Assembly: GCA_002405615.1 (NCBI GenBank)
Contig: DHMD01000060.1
Coordinates: 9,448-22,841 of the forward strand
Direction of reading: 5' to 3'
DNA: 13,394 bases
Origin: Christensenella sp. UBA4651
GTDB taxonomy: Bacteria > Bacillota > Clostridia > Christensenellales > UBA1242
Position numbers and translations under genes: made by a program. The first letter of the stretch is position 1. Each line of letters starts with the position of its first letter. The notes below the pieces were generated by a model. It searched no databases. It was not told where the DNA came from and saw only the letters and a list, made by a program, of their open reading frames with translations. Below are positions 6,931 to 12,751 of this stretch, piece by piece.

Positions 6931-7505
6931 CGCTTTTTATACCTTTTGAGTTTTGCTAGCACTTTGACAAATAAAATTGCTAGTGCGGTAGAAATAATTG
7001 TCGCAACGAGGGTAGGCAAAATTATGTCACTACTGCTAGTCGAGCCGTACTGTTGTCGTAGCCCAATTACCGTGGTTGGCAGGAGTTGTATGCTCGTGGC
7101 GTTGAGTACAATTAGCATAATCATAGCGGTTGAGGCGGTAGTCGCCCCGCCGTTTAACTTGTCCAGCCCCTCCATTGCTTTTAACCCAGTCGGAGTGCAA
7201 GCATTGCCTAGCCCTAGGATATTTGTGGATAAGTTTAGTGCCAAGTACCGTTTGGTTTCTGCGTCCGTTTTGCCAAAGAGCCAATCAATAATCGGCTCTA
7301 ATAGATTAGCCATTTTGTTTGATAGCCCTGTTGCGTCTACGAGGGCGATTATGCCTAGCCAAACTGCGTAAATTCCTAGAAGTTTTATAGTCAAAGTTAC
7401 CGCATCACTTCCCGCATTCATCAGGGCGTTTACGCAGTCTTCTGGGTTGACAAAGAGCAGAGTTGCGATACTACTCAATACTATAAAAAACCAAATTCGT
7501 TTCAT
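6927..7505 (-). CDS. spmA: Spore maturation protein A
   Basis: A 192-aa membrane protein of normal SpmA length. The diagnostic segment NILGLGNACTPTGLKAME (95-112) is present, with several hydrophobic helices before and after and a basic C-terminus (KVLAKLKRYKKR). It forms a pair with SpmB in spore cortex maturation. The ATG at 7505 is preceded by no recognisable Shine-Dalgarno sequence (upstream reads AATATGATATTGT). A TATGAT element ends only five bases before the ATG, so a leaderless or very short-leader transcript is possible. It is divergent from tatD across a 91-bp gap. A sporulation sigma factor is expected from Bacillus, but no convincing -35/-10 pair for one is seen. Confidence 0.92.
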   Translation of the reverse strand: MKRIWFFIVLSSIATLLFVNPEDCVNALMNAGSDAVTLTIKLLGIYAVWLGIIALVDATGLSNKMANLLEPIIDWLFGKTDAETKRYLALNLSTNILGLGNACTPTGLKAMEGLDKLNGGATTASTAMIMLIVLNATSIQLLPTTVIGLRQQYGSTSSSDIILPTLVATIISTALAILFVKVLAKLKRYKKR

Positions 7506-7545
7506 ACAATATCATATTTTGTGGCAGCGTATTTTATGAAAAAAC

Positions 7546-7574
7546 TTTACTATTCGCACAAAAATTGTTATAAT
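7546..7574 (+). promoter_or_regulatory. Sigma-A-type promoter of tatD-ksgA
   Basis: -35 TTTACT (7546-7551), 17-bp spacer, perfect -10 TATAAT (7569-7574) with a TGn extension (TGT 7566-7568). Expected start is near 7581, giving a leader of about 16 bases that contains the ribosome site. Confidence 0.8.
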
Positions 7575-7596
7575 AGACTACCAAGAGGAGAAAACT

Positions 7597-8382
7597 ATGT
7601 TAATTGACACACATTCTCATATAAATTCGGAGAAAATGACGGAAATTTTGCCCGAAATTATCTCAAATCTAGACACGCAAGTCGTGGGGCGTGTGATTTG
7701 CCCGTGCTATTCTTTTGAAAGTTGTATTTCTGCATTAGGACTAGCAAATAGTCAGCCAAAAGTTTTTTGTGCGTTGGGTGTCCACCCCGATAATTGTTTG
7801 GAATATTCTGCTGATGTTGCTCGTTTTTTGCGTGATAACGCAGACAATCCCAAGGTCGTAGCAATCGGCGAGATAGGGCTAGATTATCACACAACGAGAG
7901 AAACTAGGGAAACGCAATTTGCTGTATTAAACAAGCAAATCGATATTGCGAGCGAATTTAATTTGCCAGTCATTTTTCACATTCGTGATGCTTTTGATGA
8001 CTTTTTTGAGTGGCTGGGGCAGAATCGTCAGCGTTTTGGCAAGGGTGTCGTTCACTGCTTCGAGGGAAATGCTGAAATTGCTCATAAAGTGCTTGATTTT
8101 GACCTTATGATTTCGATTACAGGGTTAGTTACATTCAAGCCTCGTGCAGATATTCGTGAGGCAGTGGCAGCAATACCGCTAGAACGCTTAATGTTAGAAA
8201 CGGACGCACCGTATCTCGCTCCCGAACCATTCAGAGGGCGTATTAATCGCCCCGAGTATACCGAGTATGTGGCTCGCAAAATCGCAGAGATTAAGGGAGT
8301 TTCTTTTGAAACAGTCGCTGAGGTAACTACGCAAAATGCATACAAATTTTTTGATAAAATGAGGGCTTTTGATGAAAAGTAA
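7597..8382 (+). CDS. tatD: TatD-family metal-dependent DNase/hydrolase
   Basis: A 261-aa TIM-barrel hydrolase of normal TatD length. Metal ligands and motifs appear in order: His6 and His8 in DTHSH, GVHP (61-64), Glu92 in GEIGLDY, His128 in FHIRDA, His153 in VVHCFEG, Asp203 in ETDAPYLAP, and RINRPEY. TatD proteins are cytoplasmic, Mg-dependent 3'-5' exonucleases or deoxyribonucleases linked to DNA repair and quality control. Start ATG 7597 follows AGAGGAG (7584-7590) by six bases. The 3' end overlaps the ksgA start by 11 bases, so they are co-translated. In Bacillus and many clostridia the primase-like RnmV (5S rRNA maturase) gene sits between tatD and ksgA; it is missing here. Confidence 0.94.
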   Translation: MLIDTHSHINSEKMTEILPEIISNLDTQVVGRVICPCYSFESCISALGLANSQPKVFCALGVHPDNCLEYSADVARFLRDNADNPKVVAIGEIGLDYHTTRETRETQFAVLNKQIDIASEFNLPVIFHIRDAFDDFFEWLGQNRQRFGKGVVHCFEGNAEIAHKVLDFDLMISITGLVTFKPRADIREAVAAIPLERLMLETDAPYLAPEPFRGRINRPEYTEYVARKIAEIKGVSFETVAEVTTQNAYKFFDKMRAFDEK

Positions 8383-9202
8383 TAATGAAAATATTTTGCC
8401 AGATGATTTCAGATTCAAGAAAAAATTTGGGCAAAACTTCCTAAAAGATACCAATCTTTTGCGTGCGATTGCTGCCGATGCGGCGGTCAGTGAGGGCGAC
8501 AATGTCCTAGAAATCGGAGCGGGTGCGGGCGCATTGACTACTGAACTTAGCCGTGCTGCGGGCGAATCGGGCAAGGTGTTGAGTATAGAAATAGACAATA
8601 CTCTGCGTGATTTTTTGACTCAAAAATTTGCAGGCACTAATGTCGAATTTATTTTTGGCGATATCCTCAAAATTCCTACCGAGCAGATTGCAGAAAAGTT
8701 TGGCGGCAAGCCTTTTAAGGTAGTCGCAAATTTGCCGTATTACATTTCCAGCCCGATTATTTTTTATCTAATCGAGAGCGGGCTAAATATCGATAGTATT
8801 ACTGTAATGCTACAAAAGGAATTGGTGGATAGAATTACGGCGAGTGCGGGTGGCAAGGATTATGGTGCAATAACTGTGATTTTGGGACTATATGGTACGG
8901 TCAAAAAATGCCGTGATGTCCCTAGACAACTTTTTACTCCTATGCCAAATGTGGATAGTGCAATTCTTTCTATCGTATTTCAGCCGACCGACCTACCGAT
9001 TAGAGAAATTTCTCGTGTGGTAAAAGCGGGTTTTGCAATGCGTAGAAAAACGCTAGCCAATAACCTAATGGACGCCTTTTCGCTACCTCGTGAAGAAGTC
9101 AATTCCATTCTAACTGATTGCGGTCTACCGCTCGATATTCGTGCGGAGAAATTGGAAACGGAGCAGTTTGTGCGATTGAGCGAAAAACTAAAAAATAAAT
9201 AA
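8372..9202 (+). CDS. rsmA: 16S rRNA adenine(1518/1519) dimethyltransferase
   Basis: A 276-aa KsgA/RsmA enzyme, which uses S-adenosylmethionine to dimethylate two adjacent adenines in helix 45 of 16S rRNA during 30S assembly. Seen: FKKKFGQNFLKD (substrate entry), SAM motif I EIGAGAGALT (47-56), SIEID for the ribose contact, GDIL, the catalytic motif NLPYYIS (120-126), LFTPMPNVDSAI, and a C-terminal helical domain starting at FAMRRKTLANNLM. ATG 8372 is preferred over TTG 8369 because GAGGG (8361-8365) lies six bases before it. The gene overlaps the tatD end by 11 bases and is followed by a strong terminator. Confidence 0.95.
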   Translation: MKSNNENILPDDFRFKKKFGQNFLKDTNLLRAIAADAAVSEGDNVLEIGAGAGALTTELSRAAGESGKVLSIEIDNTLRDFLTQKFAGTNVEFIFGDILKIPTEQIAEKFGGKPFKVVANLPYYISSPIIFYLIESGLNIDSITVMLQKELVDRITASAGGKDYGAITVILGLYGTVKKCRDVPRQLFTPMPNVDSAILSIVFQPTDLPIREISRVVKAGFAMRRKTLANNLMDAFSLPREEVNSILTDCGLPLDIRAEKLETEQFVRLSEKLKNK

Positions 9203-9212
9203 ATAGTCAAAA

Positions 9213-9246
9213 AAGGCTGATTTTCTATCAAATCAGTCTTTTTTTT
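9213..9246 (+). terminator. Rho-independent terminator after ksgA
   Basis: An 11-bp stem (AAGGCTGATTT 9213-9223 with AAATCAGTCTT 9230-9240, one G-T pair, six-base loop) runs into eight T (9239-9246). Confidence 0.92.
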
Positions 9247-9273
9247 GTCAACTTTTTTTGCCCTATATAATAT
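9245..9273 (+). promoter_or_regulatory. Promoter of the 9305-10165 gene, overlapping the ksgA terminator tail
   Basis: -35 TTGTCA (9245-9250), with either a 17-bp spacer to TAATAT (9268-9273) or a 15-bp spacer to TATAAT (9266-9271); a second TATAAT lies at 9273-9278. The -35 box starts within the T-run of the terminator. The ribosome site AGGAG (9294-9298) follows. Confidence 0.65.
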
Positions 9274-9304
9274 ATAATGTTTTAGTAATTTATAGGAGTA
9301 AGAA

Positions 9305-10165
9305 ATGATTATCAAAAATTTGATTGTCAATCAGTTGCCCGAGTATCATCAAATCGGACAAAAACCAATCAGAGGGCTCGTTTCACTAAATATTGGAACT
9401 CAAACGACTGGGAATATCAAGGTTTTTAATATAAATGAGAGTCTTTTGCCGCTCTGTGTCGCAATAAAAATCGGGGAGCAAAAATTCGTTTTTGATGATG
9501 TGGCGACCCCGCAAGATTACGCTTTTTCTCTGCCCGCTGTTGACCCTAGTTTGCCCATTACTCTGCTTTTGGCGACCAACTCAAAGGACGGTGTCGAGGG
9601 ATTAGCAATAGCAGTTAGTCCTAATGGCGAGCAAAAGTATGCCGACCTATTTGAGGAATTGAGCGACAAGGAACTCAATCAAGCGATTGATGATAGTTTA
9701 GCTGAGACTAAACCCAAATTATTTGATAATTTTGACGGCGGAAGTGAAGCAAGTACGCAATCATCACAAACTGATGGCGGCGATAGTCCAACACAGAATA
9801 AGGAGGAGGGGGTGCAAATCGAGCCTACTGGCAACTTTTATTCGTTAATTCAGCCGCAACTTGATGAGTTGTTTGCTCGCTTTCCGCATTTTGTTGAGTT
9901 GGAGGAGTTGGTTGCAAATACCGAGTGGGTCAAGGTAAATTATGCTCCCGATGACACTCAACACTATATTTTGGGCAAACTCTATGACGGCGAACTCGTT
10001 ACCCATATCTGCTACGGTATCCCAGCTGCCTCTCGCAGTAGTAGCCCGCCCGAAAGCCTCACCGATTATTGCCAATGGCTACCTCTCGACCTACAAAATG
10101 TAGACGGCGCAGGGTATTGGGTAATGTATCAAAGTGCGGAAACGGGGGAAAATGTCCGCCTGTAA
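9305..10165 (+). CDS. Hypothetical two-domain protein, 286 aa
   Basis: I cannot assign a named family or function. The start ATG 9305 has AGGAG six bases upstream, and the gene has its own promoter and terminator. There is no signal peptide or membrane helix, so it is probably cytoplasmic. Residues 1-115 look like an all-beta domain (GLVSLNIG, NIKVFNIN, LCVAIKIGEQKFVFDD, LPITLLLATN). Residues 118-176 are an acidic, Ser/Thr/Gly/Gln-rich and probably disordered linker. Residues 177-286 form a second domain that begins with a helix (FYSLIQPQLDELFARFP), then WVKVNY, YILGKLYDGELVTHICYGIP, a Ser/Pro loop, and ends in GAGYWVMYQSAETGENVRL. From memory, the C-terminal pattern (VKV-Y ... ICYG-P ... P-L ... 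GYWVMYQ-A-TGE) resembles uncharacterised clostridial proteins. That memory was not checked. Confidence 0.8.
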   Translation: MIIKNLIVNQLPEYHQIGQKPIRGLVSLNIGTQTTGNIKVFNINESLLPLCVAIKIGEQKFVFDDVATPQDYAFSLPAVDPSLPITLLLATNSKDGVEGLAIAVSPNGEQKYADLFEELSDKELNQAIDDSLAETKPKLFDNFDGGSEASTQSSQTDGGDSPTQNKEEGVQIEPTGNFYSLIQPQLDELFARFPHFVELEELVANTEWVKVNYAPDDTQHYILGKLYDGELVTHICYGIPAASRSSSPPESLTDYCQWLPLDLQNVDGAGYWVMYQSAETGENVRL

Positions 10166-10201
10166 CTTTATCTAACTACTGCCATAAAAGCAAACAAGAG
10201 A

Positions 10202-10228
10202 TTTGGTCGGGAGATACCCTAAACCAAA
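10202..10228 (+). other. Imperfect hairpin in the 3' untranslated region
   Basis: TTTGGT (10202-10207) pairs with ACCAAA (10223-10228), and inside it GGG (10209-10211) pairs with CCC (10217-10219), giving a two-tier stem with an internal loop. It has no U-tract and lies just before the real terminator. It could be an mRNA-end stabiliser, part of a 3'-derived small RNA, or an operator-like dyad. Confidence 0.4.
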
Positions 10229-10242
10229 ATATATTAAAATAG

Positions 10243-10268
10243 AAAGCCTAGACGGGCTTTTTGCTTTT
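10243..10268 (+). terminator. Rho-independent terminator after the 9305-10165 gene
   Basis: Stem AAAGCCT (10243-10249) with GGGCTTT (10254-10260, one T-G pair) and a four-base loop, followed by the T-rich run TTTTTGCTTTT (10258-10268). Confidence 0.8.
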
Positions 10269-10309
10269 CTCCATACATAAAATTAGTATGACTACCTCAT
10301 AATAAAAGT

Positions 10310-11989
10310 ATGAAAAAGCAGACATTTTTATCAGGAGTATTAATACTATTTATAGCGGGAATTATCGCCAAAATCCTCGGTGCTGTTTACCGTATACCGC
10401 TCACTTGGCTACTCGGAGCGGAGGGCTTGGGAATGTACCAATTAGTTTACCCGCTTTTTTCGCTGATTTTGGTTTTGTCTAGTACGGGTATGCCTACGGC
10501 AATTAGTCGAGTAACCGCCGAATACGCAGCAAAAGGGGATTTTGCCTCCGCTCGTATAACGCTCAAACAGAGTCTGAAACTATTGCTCTCAATTGGTACT
10601 GTGTTCGCTATCTTACTCGCTGCGAGTGCCTACTTTATCTCCTCGCTACAAGGCAACCCAAATCTGTATATTTGTTATCTTGGACTTGTGCCAGCGGTAA
10701 TTTTGGTCAGCATTTTGAGTGCGTTTCGTGGGTATTTCCAAGGTTGCAGTAATATGGTGCCGACCGCTACTAGCCAATTAATAGAGCAGGGCGGCAAACT
10801 AATTCTAGGGCTGTTGTGCGGCTATTTCTTCATCGGGTACGGGGTGGAATATGGCACTTTTGGTGCATTAATCGGCGTGAGTGCTAGCGAATTGCTCGCA
10901 ACACTCGTAATGCTGATATTTTATCAAAAAGACCGAAAAATGAGGTACTACTCTGCGCAAAATGAATTGCATAGCACCTTGCATAGTACCCCAAAAGTTG
11001 TAAATCACGCCAAAAAAAAAGAACTTCAAGGTGCTACACAACCCAACAAATCATTAAGCCAAGAGATAGGCAAGCCGCCTTATCTCGAACGCCGTAAGGC
11101 AGAGGAAAAAACTTTGGAGCGCACTGTCCGCAAAAAAATAATTTCTAACGTCATACCAATCACTCTCTCAAATGCGATTTTGCCCACTGTCCTTTTTGTA
11201 GAGAGTCTATTTATAGTTGCCTTGCTATCCCACTCGGGGCTGGATACGCTGACAGCCACAACCCTTTGGGGGATAAATTCGGGCGTGGTCGGCAGTCTAA
11301 TCAATATGCCAATTGTCCTCACTCAATCGGTAGCAATCGCAATCGTTCCTTTTGTCGCAACCTTGCTAGACACATCGGCGTTGCAGAATAGGTACAATCA
11401 AGCATACGGGCTAAGCCTTACATTTTGCACCCCGATAATTATCGCCTTTGCGCTTTTGGGAGAACCAATTTTATCTATACTGTACCAAACCAGCCTAACC
11501 CCCGCAGAATTAACTCTCGCAACTCAAATGCTACTAATTATGTGCGTGTCAATAATTTTTGGCTCGCTCTTGCAAACCCAAAACAATATGCTCCAAGGCT
11601 TGGGTTACGGCAGTGTAACTGCACGCAATATGGCGATTGCAGCGGCAATTCAAATAGTCCTCTTTGTTTCACTCTCTCTAACTAACCTTAATATTTGGGG
11701 CTGCATAATTGCAAGTATCGCATTTTACTTTATCGCATATTTGCTAAATTACATATTTATCCGAGGGAAGTTAAAACTCAAAATTTTCTTTAACACGATT
11801 TATCCAGTCATCGGCGGCGGTGTTTTGCTTTCCTTATATATAGTTAATATAATTCTGCTAGGACTAAACCCTCTGCTAACACTCATTCTCGCAGTAGCGG
11901 GCGGTGGAGTATTGTATGTCTTCGGAGTCTGGGTGTGGGGAGGGGCGGATAAACTCGGCTTGCACCTAAAACGCAAAAAGCAAGTATAG
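10310..11989 (+). CDS. SpoVB-like polysaccharide/lipid flippase (MOP superfamily)
   Basis: A 559-aa polytopic membrane protein, probably 14 helices, of the polysaccharide-transport branch of the MOP superfamily. This branch includes stage V sporulation protein B, MurJ-type and Wzx-type flippases. The N-terminus (FLSGVLILFIAGIIAKILGA, then VYRIPLTWLLGAEGLGMYQ) is typical of the SpoVB group. Such proteins move lipid-linked precursors across the membrane, for cortex or cell-wall synthesis. Residues about 208-275 form a long hydrophilic, lysine-rich cytoplasmic insertion between membrane segments; it contains a four-residue duplication (LHSTLHST, 220-227) and KKK (235-237) encoded by nine A. No Shine-Dalgarno sequence precedes ATG 10310; a CATAAT element ends six bases before it. 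The HU-like gene follows 30 bases later. Spore versus vegetative role is not settled. Confidence 0.85.
   Translation: MKKQTFLSGVLILFIAGIIAKILGAVYRIPLTWLLGAEGLGMYQLVYPLFSLILVLSSTGMPTAISRVTAEYAAKGDFASARITLKQSLKLLLSIGTVFAILLAASAYFISSLQGNPNLYICYLGLVPAVILVSILSAFRGYFQGCSNMVPTATSQLIEQGGKLILGLLCGYFFIGYGVEYGTFGALIGVSASELLATLVMLIFYQKDRKMRYYSAQNELHSTLHSTPKVVNHAKKKELQGATQPNKSLSQEIGKPPYLERRKAEEKTLERTVRKKIISNVIPITLSNAILPTVLFVESLFIVALLSHSGLDTLTATTLWGINSGVVGSLINMPIVLTQSVAIAIVPFVATLLDTSALQNRYNQAYGLSLTFCTPIIIAFALLGEPILSILYQTSLTPAELTLATQMLLIMCVSIIFGSLLQTQNNMLQGLGYGSVTARNMAIAAAIQIVLFVSLSLTNLNIWGCIIASIAFYFIAYLLNYIFIRGKLKLKIFFNTIYPVIGGGVLLSLYIVNIILLGLNPLLTLILAVAGGGVLYVFGVWVWGGADKLGLHLKRKKQV
10967..11036 (+). repeat. 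Tandem 12-bp duplication, A9 tract and inverted repeat inside the flippase gene
   Basis: TTGCATAGCACC (10967-10978) is followed directly by TTGCATAGTACC (10979-10990), one mismatch, in frame. Nine A lie at 11012-11020. TAGCACCTTG (10972-10981) has a perfect reverse complement CAAGGTGCTA at 11027-11036. All fall within the hydrophilic insertion of the protein. Confidence 0.75.
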
Positions 11990-12001
11990 ACCATAGTCTA
12001 T
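11986..12001 (+). other. Short perfect hairpin at the flippase stop codon
   Basis: ATAGAC (11986-11991) and GTCTAT (11996-12001) form a 6-bp stem with loop CATA. The TAG stop lies within the left arm. No T-run follows, so it is not a terminator; it might affect coupling to the HU-like gene 18 bases on, or be chance. Confidence 0.35.
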
Positions 12002-12019
12002 TTGGCAAAAATCAGTAAT

Positions 12020-12304
12020 ATGAATAGGCAAGATTTGGTAAAAATACTATCGAGAGAAAGTTCACTATCTCTCAAAAAATCAAATGAAGTGGTTTCGTCC
12101 ATTATCAAAATTATCTGCACAGGGCTGTATTGCGGCGAGGAAATACGCCTCTCTGGGTTCGGCACATTTTGGGTAAAATTTTACGAACCGTCCACAATTT
12201 ATAACAAAAACGGCACTTTTACTCATCAAATACCCTCTCGTTTTGTGCCAAAATTCCGTTGCAGCAAGGCACTAAAAAAGCGATTTTTGATGCCAGAAAG
12301 CTAA
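12020..12304 (+). CDS. Divergent HU/IHF-family DNA-binding protein
   Basis: A 94-aa HU-fold protein that aligns along its full length with the canonical HU encoded just downstream. It has the helical N-terminus MNRQDLVKILSRESSLSLKK, the turn LSGFGTF (HU: LTGFGQF) and the C-terminal VPKFRCSKALKKRF (HU: VPAFKAGKGLKDAV). It differs in the DNA-binding arm: the usual RxGxNP tip becomes STIYNKNGTF, with one residue fewer and Lys in place of the proline that wedges into DNA. It may bind DNA differently, bend it less, or form heterodimers with HU. ATG 12020 matches the normal HU start. A TTG at 12002 would add six residues. Neither has a Shine-Dalgarno sequence. It is probably co-transcribed with the flippase. 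Confidence 0.83.
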   Translation: MNRQDLVKILSRESSLSLKKSNEVVSSIIKIICTGLYCGEEIRLSGFGTFWVKFYEPSTIYNKNGTFTHQIPSRFVPKFRCSKALKKRFLMPES

Positions 12305-12324
12305 AAAATGGGCAAAAAATGGGC
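12303..12324 (+). repeat. Two adjacent copies of an 11-bp repeat
   Basis: AAAAAATGGGC at 12303-12313 is repeated exactly at 12314-12324, beginning inside the stop codon of the HU-like gene. The second copy can also fold as GCAAAAAAT-GGGC-ATTTTCTGC (12312-12333, one mismatch). There is no T-run on the plus strand, so it is not a normal terminator. A third AAAAAAT follows at 12334. Confidence 0.6.
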
Positions 12325-12363
12325 ATTTTCTGCAAAAAATCTAGAAAATATGCTCAAAATCGT

Positions 12364-12392
12364 TTGTCGAAAGTCGCACTTTGTGCTATACT
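12364..12392 (+). promoter_or_regulatory. hup: Promoter of the HU gene
   Basis: -35 TTGTCG (12364-12369), 17-bp spacer, -10 TATACT (12387-12392) with a TGn extension (TGC 12384-12386). The predicted leader is about 24 bases. Confidence 0.75.
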
Positions 12393-12422
12393 TAATCAAG
12401 TTCATAAAAAGGAGTTTTTACA

Positions 12423-12698
12423 ATGAACAAACAAGAATTTATCGCTGCAGTTGCAGAGAAAGCTGGCTTGACATTGGCTGACGGCGCTAGAGCAGTTAAT
12501 GCTGTTTTGAGCGTTATCGAGGAGACTATGCGTGCTGGCGACAAAGTGGTTTTGACTGGTTTCGGTCAATTCGAGGCTCGCAAGCGTGCCGCTCGTACAG
12601 GTATCAACCCTGCTACAAAACAAACAATTTCTATCCCTGCATGCAAAGTTCCTGCATTCAAGGCTGGTAAAGGTTTGAAAGACGCAGTTAATGCGTAA
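12423..12698 (+). CDS. hup: DNA-binding protein HU
   Basis: A 91-aa canonical HU, the small dimeric nucleoid protein that bends and compacts DNA. It shows the standard order: MNKQEFIAAVAEKAGLTLAD, the GFGQFEARKRAARTG segment, the arm tip INPATKQ with the intercalating proline present, and IPACKVPAFKAGKGLKDAV. Start ATG 12423 has GGAG (12411-12414) eight bases before it. Codon use is noticeably cleaner (GCT, GGT, CGT, AAA, TTC rich) than in neighbouring genes, consistent with high expression. It has its own promoter and a terminator directly after. Confidence 0.96.
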   Translation: MNKQEFIAAVAEKAGLTLADGARAVNAVLSVIEETMRAGDKVVLTGFGQFEARKRAARTGINPATKQTISIPACKVPAFKAGKGLKDAVNA

Positions 12699-12712
12699 TT
12701 GATTTCACTTTG

Positions 12713-12739
12713 AATGGAGCAAAATTTGCTCCATTTTTT
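12713..12739 (+). terminator. Terminator after HU, in front of the dus gene
   Basis: Near-continuous palindrome AATGGAGCAAA (12713-12723) and TTTGCTCCATT (12725-12735), folding with a small AT loop, then six T (12734-12739). Only four bases separate it from the GGAG ribosome site of the next gene, so that gene depends on readthrough or on an unrecognised promoter. Confidence 0.85.
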
Positions 12740-12751
12740 ATTGGAGAAAAT

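Noticed and set aside
7505..7545. Sigma-E promoter for spmA (CATAAAAT with GAATAGT)
   Set aside because: Both halves resemble the Bacillus consensus, but only 10 bases separate them, too few for the usual spacing of about 14.
12305..12333. Hairpin after the HU-like gene as a terminator
   Set aside because: The stem is A/T-rich with a mismatch and is followed by A, not T, on the transcribed strand.
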